Assembly (NCBI GenBank): GCA_018826405.1
Contig: JAHJZL010000050.1
Location: 1-16,055, forward strand
From: Patescibacteria group bacterium
Lineage (GTDB): Bacteria > Patescibacteriota > Minisyncoccia > Phycocordibacterales > Phycocordibacteraceae
Direction: 5' to 3'
DNA length: 16,055 nucleotides
Shown here: piece after piece, positions 12,804 through 16,055 of the stretch
Layout of the letters: the number at the start of each line of letters is the position of its first letter
Numbering within the stretch: the first letter of the stretch is position 1
The notes under the pieces: generated by a model
The model's database searches: none
Told to the model about the DNA's origin: nothing
The model's input: only the letters and a program-made list of their open reading frames with translations
Program-made: the position numbers and the translations under genes

Positions 12804-12891
12804 CTTGCTATTCCCTTGTCACGCTGTTAGTTCCTTCTCGCTCTGTTATTCTTATTAGATTAACAAGTAGTAGCCTGAAGAATACTCAATT

Positions 12892-13401
12892 ATGAGGATT
12901 GGCAGCACAAAAACTAAGGGCTTCACTCTAATTGAATTACTTGTAGTAATTGCAATCATTGGAGTCTTATCTAGTGTTGTGCTTGCAAGTTTGAATACTG
13001 CACGAATGAAAGGAAGAGACGTTAAGAAACAGGCAGACTTTAGGCAGCTTAATACAGTACTAAGTCTTTATTTTGATAAGTATGGGACCATGCCACCAAA
13101 TCTTGTTTCTGGAACTCAAGTTTGCGATGGAGGACCCAACCAGACGCAGTATGATCAGTTGATGACGAGCTTTATAAACGACAAATTTTTAGCACAAATT
13201 CCCCGTAGCCCTGGGGGTGGAACATACTGCTACTACAATTATGGCGCAGGTAACTCTATTGGTGCTATTTGGGTTACACAGCTAGAGGCCGCGCCTAATA
13301 CAACTACCGGGATCTCGCCATCCTGCAGGCCATGGGGCCCTAATCTCAACTGGTGCTCGCAGATTAGTAACAAAGAATATTGCATTTGCAATCCGTACTA
13401 G
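12892..13401 (+). CDS. Type IV prepilin-like protein
   Basis: A 169-aa secreted pilin-like protein. The class III signal peptide is textbook: a short basic leader ending KG10, cleavage before F11, then TLIELLVVIAIIGVLSSVVLASL with E15 as Glu5 of the mature protein, needed for assembly. The helix spine continues to about residue 60 (FRQLNTVLSLYFDKYGTMPP), as in PilA/GspG-type pilins. The C-terminal globular part has six Cys, some probably forming disulfides, and Gly/Asn/Thr-rich loops. Patescibacteria commonly encode such pilins for attachment and DNA uptake. No peptidase or assembly genes are adjacent. The 125-bp gap before it holds the dgkA terminator; AATACT at 12881-12886, 6 nt before the ATG, is a weak -10 candidate. 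Confidence 0.93.
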   Translation: MRIGSTKTKGFTLIELLVVIAIIGVLSSVVLASLNTARMKGRDVKKQADFRQLNTVLSLYFDKYGTMPPNLVSGTQVCDGGPNQTQYDQLMTSFINDKFLAQIPRSPGGGTYCYYNYGAGNSIGAIWVTQLEAAPNTTTGISPSCRPWGPNLNWCSQISNKEYCICNPY

Positions 13402-13422
13402 CTACGAGTCTATCAACATGGG

Positions 13423-13468
13423 GAGTCTGTACCTTTGGAATCTGTGCAGTGTACACGGACTCTATTTT
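13423..13468 (+). terminator. Possible terminator between pilin gene and atp operon
   Basis: GAGTC-TGTAC (13423-13432) pairs with GTACA-CG-GACTC (13451-13462) with a 2-nt bulge and an 18-nt loop, followed by TATTTT. It is imperfect but correctly placed. Confidence 0.4.
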
Positions 13469-13495
13469 GCGAAGGAGCCTGCTGCCTGCTACACT
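13467..13495 (+). promoter_or_regulatory. Promoter of the ATP synthase operon
   Basis: TTGCGA (13467-13472), a 17-nt spacer and TG-C-TACACT, an extended -10 (13487-13495). The last base lies 7 nt before the A of the atpB ATG at 13502, so the transcript should start at the start codon. Confidence 0.7.
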
Positions 13496-13501
13496 AGCTA
13501 T

Positions 13502-14353
13502 ATGACAGGGGTACTGGCCCAAATGGGGTCTTTTTTACATGCGGTGTTCGGCACCGCTATTGCCTATGCGGCTGAAACTGCTCCACATGCTGAGGAGGCA
13601 GGGGAACACGCAAGTGGCATTCACGTAGTACTCAAAGCTGAGGAAGTTTTTCGTATCTTTAACTTCCCAGTTACAAACTCACTTCTTATGACGTGGGTAA
13701 CGGTAGCACTCCTTATTGGATTCGCTTTTTACTTCCGAAACAAGATTGCTCTTGTCCCTGGGAAACTTCAAGCTGGAGTTGAGATGCTTTTTGAGGGCGT
13801 ACTCAATTATATGACTGAGACGCTTGAGGATGAGAAGCTGGCGCGCAGGTTCTTTCCGCTCATCATGACAATCTTCCTGTTTGTCTTCCTTGCTAACCAG
13901 CTCGCATTCCTTCCGGGAATTGGGTCTCTCTTAATTGAGAGCCATGGATCACTTGTTCCTTTGTTCAGAGCGCCTGCAGCTGACCTTAATATGACGCTCG
14001 CGCTCGCCATTATTTCTTTCCTCGTTATCGAAATTAGCGGCGTCGTTATTCTCGGCTTTTTCAAGTATGCCGGGAAATATGTTAATTTTAGTTCACCGGT
14101 TAACTTCGTAGTGGGCATCATCGAATTGCTGTCTAACGTAGGACGCCTCATCTCTTTTTCCTTCCGTTTGTTCGGAAACGTGTTCGCGGGTGAGGTGATG
14201 ATTGCAGTGGCTTTGTTCTTTGTTGCGTACTTGTTGCCGGTGCCGCTTATGGCATTTGAAGTGTTCGTTGGCTTTATTCAGGCAGTGGTGTTCGCAATGC
14301 TCACCCTGTTCTTTATCAAGCTTTCAATCATGGATCCGCACGAGAGCCATTAA
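13502..14353 (+). CDS. atpB: ATP synthase F0 subunit a
   Basis: Subunit a forms the proton half-channels of F0 next to the c-ring. The 283-aa protein has an N-terminal hydrophobic stretch and a His/Glu-rich segment (HAEEAGEHASG), then about five helices. The essential Arg is R222 in FSFRLFGNVFAGE; PGIGSLLIE and the C-terminal VGFIQAVVFAMLTLFFIKL also match the family. The frame is open 28 codons further upstream, but a strong promoter lies in that extension, and its -10 box ends 7 nt before the ATG at 13502. It is first gene of the operon; atpE follows after 62 bp. Confidence 0.95.
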   Translation: MTGVLAQMGSFLHAVFGTAIAYAAETAPHAEEAGEHASGIHVVLKAEEVFRIFNFPVTNSLLMTWVTVALLIGFAFYFRNKIALVPGKLQAGVEMLFEGVLNYMTETLEDEKLARRFFPLIMTIFLFVFLANQLAFLPGIGSLLIESHGSLVPLFRAPAADLNMTLALAIISFLVIEISGVVILGFFKYAGKYVNFSSPVNFVVGIIELLSNVGRLISFSFRLFGNVFAGEVMIAVALFFVAYLLPVPLMAFEVFVGFIQAVVFAMLTLFFIKLSIMDPHESH

Positions 14354-14415
14354 TAGGCTTTCATGCGGCTCTGGGATGTTTGTTGAGCCATTATTACCTT
14401 AAATTTAGTTACGTT

Positions 14416-14646
14416 ATGGAAATGGAATCCGCACAGTTGATCGCTATGGCGATTGCCGCAGGACTCGGAGTGCTTGGACCGGGTATCGGTATTGGTCTTA
14501 TTGGAGGCAAGGCTATGGAGGCTATTGGACGCAATCCTGAAGCTTCAGGAAAGATTGTTTCAAACATGATTCTTGCAATCGTGTTTGCTGAGGCGCTTGG
14601 TATTCTCGCGCTCGTAGTTTCATTCATCATCCGCTTCGTCGGATAG
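14416..14646 (+). CDS. atpE: ATP synthase F0 subunit c
   Basis: A 76-aa hairpin of two membrane helices that forms the rotor ring. Helix 1 has the glycine-rich GLGVLGPGIGIGLIGG, the polar loop is AIGRNPEA (the conserved R-N/Q-P that touches F1), and helix 2 carries the ion-binding carboxylate E59 in IVFAEALGI. The residues typical of Na+ coupling (Gln in helix 1 and Ser/Thr after the Glu) are absent, so proton coupling is likely. The start is the ATG at 14416; a second ATG two codons on is an alternative, and an open frame from 14380 looks untranslated. No Shine-Dalgarno is visible in the 62-bp gap after atpB. Confidence 0.95.
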   Translation: MEMESAQLIAMAIAAGLGVLGPGIGIGLIGGKAMEAIGRNPEASGKIVSNMILAIVFAEALGILALVVSFIIRFVG

Positions 14647-14663
14647 TCGGTTAGTACTGCGCT

Positions 14664-15107
14664 ATGGAACAACTCTTCGAAGCCTTCGGCATAGATGGAA
14701 AGCTGCTTCTTGCGCAGCTGATTAACTTTGGCGTGCTCTTTGTAGCACTAACCTGGCTTTTGTATAAGCCAGTTATGAAAACCCTTGATGAGCGTCGTGC
14801 AAAGATTGCGCAGGGTGTTGAGGATGCTGAGCAGGCTTCACAAAAGCTTGCAGCAGCAGACGAGAACGCTGCTCAGGTAGTGCACGGAGCTGAAACTGAA
14901 GCAGAGGGCATTGTTGCTTCTGCTCGTGAGCTCGCAGGTACTGAAAAGTCTCGCATTGTTAAAGAGGCAGAGGCTCGTGCAGCTCAAGTAGCAGCAGACG
15001 CTGAAGCTCGAGCACAAGAGACTGCAGCTCAGGCACTTCGCGATAGCGAGAAGGAAGTAGCACGTCTTGCTGTTCTTGCAGCAGAGAAAGTACTTCGCAA
15101 AAGCTAA
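14664..15107 (+). CDS. atpF: ATP synthase F0 subunit b
   Basis: A 147-aa peripheral stalk subunit. An N-terminal membrane helix (about 13-34, LLLAQLINFGVLFVALTWLLY) ends in KPVMKTLDERRAKI, the typical junction, followed by a long Ala/Glu-rich coiled coil to the C-terminus, where the stalk dimer meets the delta subunit. The length is slightly below the usual 155-170. It begins 17 bp after atpE, without a clear Shine-Dalgarno, and ends 2 bp before atpH. Confidence 0.94.
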   Translation: MEQLFEAFGIDGKLLLAQLINFGVLFVALTWLLYKPVMKTLDERRAKIAQGVEDAEQASQKLAAADENAAQVVHGAETEAEGIVASARELAGTEKSRIVKEAEARAAQVAADAEARAQETAAQALRDSEKEVARLAVLAAEKVLRKS

Positions 15108-15109
15108 CT

Positions 15110-15475
15110 ATGGAGAAGCAGTACGCACAGGCACTCATACGATCTCTACGAAAAGGAACTAACGAAGAAAAACTTGTTAGCGGCCTCGTAGCGCATCTTA
15201 AAGAAGAAGGCCGTGCAAAACTGCTTCCGGGCATTCTTCGCGAGCTTAAAACATTGCAGGCACGAAACGCGAAACTTGCTCCTCACATTGAAATTGCATC
15301 AGAGGGTGACAAGAAGCAGGCTCTACAAGAAGCGAAAGAACTTGGTATTGATACAAACTCAGTATCAGTTAACGAAGATCTTATCCAAGGATGGCGAGCC
15401 CGTTCAGGAGGAATTAGTGTTGATAGATCAGCGAAGCAAGCATTAGTAGACCTTTATCAGAAAATTACAAACTAG
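15110..15475 (+). CDS. atpH: ATP synthase F1 subunit delta, short form
   Basis: The delta subunit joins the b-stalk to the top of F1. The position between atpF and atpA, the N-terminal YAQALIRSL and the C-terminal LIQGWRARSGGISVDRSAKQALVDLYQKI, which matches the family's final strand-helix unit, identify it. At 121 aa it is about 55 residues shorter than the usual 175-180; the N-terminal six-helix domain that binds the alpha N-terminus appears reduced to three or four helices (residues 1-65). It starts 2 bp after atpF and ends 2 bp before atpA, so translation is probably coupled. Confidence 0.85.
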   Translation: MEKQYAQALIRSLRKGTNEEKLVSGLVAHLKEEGRAKLLPGILRELKTLQARNAKLAPHIEIASEGDKKQALQEAKELGIDTNSVSVNEDLIQGWRARSGGISVDRSAKQALVDLYQKITN

Positions 15476-15477
15476 GT

Positions 15478-16055
15478 ATGGAGAGCATCATTACGCGCAT
15501 AGAAAAGGAGATTGCAGGACTTGCAGAGAGCAAGGCCGGAACAACAGAGTCAGGCATCGTTCGTGCAACCGGAGACGGTATTGCAGAGATCGATGGTCTT
15601 GAAAACGCCATCATGACTGAGATGGTGCTCTTTGATCCGACATTTGATCGTACGCTTGAAGAAGCACTGAAAGATGCTGCTCCAATCTATGGTTTGGTGC
15701 TTAACCTAGAAGAAGACGGCGTGCGCGCCGTTATTCTTGGAGATTCCTCAAAGGTCTACGAGGGAATGCTTGTGCGACGCGTGGGCAAACTGCTCTCAAT
15801 CCCAGTGGGAGACAGTTTGGTTGGACGTGTTCTTAATCCGCTTGGAGAAGCGGTAGACGGAAAGGGTCCAACAAAAGCCTCAACCTCTCGTCCTATTGAG
15901 AGCGAGGCGTATGGCGTTATTGATCGCGCTCCAGTTAATCAGCCGCTACACACAGGTATCAAAGCTATTGATGCTATGACACCGATTGGTCGTGGACAGC
16001 GTCAGCTCATCATTGGAGACCGCGGTACAGGAAAGACCACGATTGCGATTGATAC
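15478..16055 (+). CDS. atpA: ATP synthase F1 subunit alpha, cut by the window end
   Basis: The regulatory nucleotide-binding subunit of the F1 hexamer. 192 codons are visible. Seen: the N-terminal stalk-binding helix (MESIITRIEKEIAGL), the beta-barrel with SGIVRATGDGIAEIDGL and GMLVRRVGKLLSIPVGD, VGRVLNPLGEAVDGKG, ESEAYGVIDRAPVNQPLHTGIKAIDAMTPIGRGQRQLIIGDRG, and the P-loop GDRGTGKTT at 180-188. The catalytic domain continues beyond the window. The ATG lies 2 nt after the atpH stop, with AGGT across the junction. It has no stop codon inside the window. Confidence 0.96.
   Translation, partial: MESIITRIEKEIAGLAESKAGTTESGIVRATGDGIAEIDGLENAIMTEMVLFDPTFDRTLEEALKDAAPIYGLVLNLEEDGVRAVILGDSSKVYEGMLVRRVGKLLSIPVGDSLVGRVLNPLGEAVDGKGPTKASTSRPIESEAYGVIDRAPVNQPLHTGIKAIDAMTPIGRGQRQLIIGDRGTGKTTIAID

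Noticed and set aside
13418..13501. N-terminal extension of AtpB by 28 codons
   Set aside because: It contains the operon promoter (TTGCGA-17-TACACT) and part of a hairpin; the ATG at 13502 has leaderless spacing.

Overview
The window reads as a chromosomal segment of a small-genome bacterium, most likely a member of the Candidate Phyla Radiation (Patescibacteria, Parcubacteria-like). This is inferred from compact, shortened housekeeping proteins (UvrA, UvrC, AtpH), very tight gene packing, few Shine-Dalgarno sequences, and an assortment of small enzymes with a type IV pilin next to an F-type ATP synthase operon. No 16S rRNA or other phylogenetic marker is present, so the assignment is tentative.

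Layout. 1-2521 holds the 3' part of uvrA. It is followed by a small orphan gene (2589-3044) with its own extended -10 promoter, strong ribosome binding site and terminator, and then by a short uvrC (3096-4352). 4357-4755 is a complete transcription unit without a protein: a consensus promoter, about 360 nt of strongly structured RNA and an intrinsic terminator. I could not match this RNA to any family. ddl (4780-5754) and tRNA-Ala(UGC) (5767-5839) follow.

Directly behind that tRNA lies a 1.77-kb segment that looks inserted. An 11-bp direct repeat covering the tRNA 3' end flanks it, and the right-hand copy leads into a perfect hairpin terminator, as expected if the terminator once sat beside the tRNA. 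The segment carries a HEPN-domain gene (AbiU2-like), an unrecognised 255-aa gene, and four copies of a GTTCTAAY-centred repeat, one before the genes, one right after each gene and one at the end. It carries no recombinase.

7669-10591 is a string of small genes: a CYTH-domain protein, an alpha/beta hydrolase, a Nudix hydrolase, a DUF2177 membrane protein and a TspO homologue. After tRNA-Pro(GGG), mltG (minus strand) is divergent from a two-TM protein with an acidic heptad-repeat tail. tRNA-Ala(GGC) runs almost directly into dgkA, followed by a type IV prepilin. The window ends in an ATP synthase operon in the order atpB-E-F-H-A, cut off within atpA.

Theme. Several genes (ddl, CYTH, Nudix, mltG, atpB, probably the HEPN gene) have a -10 box whose last base lies only 7-9 nt before the ATG, so their mRNAs should be leaderless or nearly so. 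This box was also used to choose several start codons. uvrA and uvrC act together in nucleotide excision repair; ddl, mltG and dgkA serve cell wall and envelope work; the atp genes build a membrane ATP synthase whose c-subunit residues fit proton coupling.
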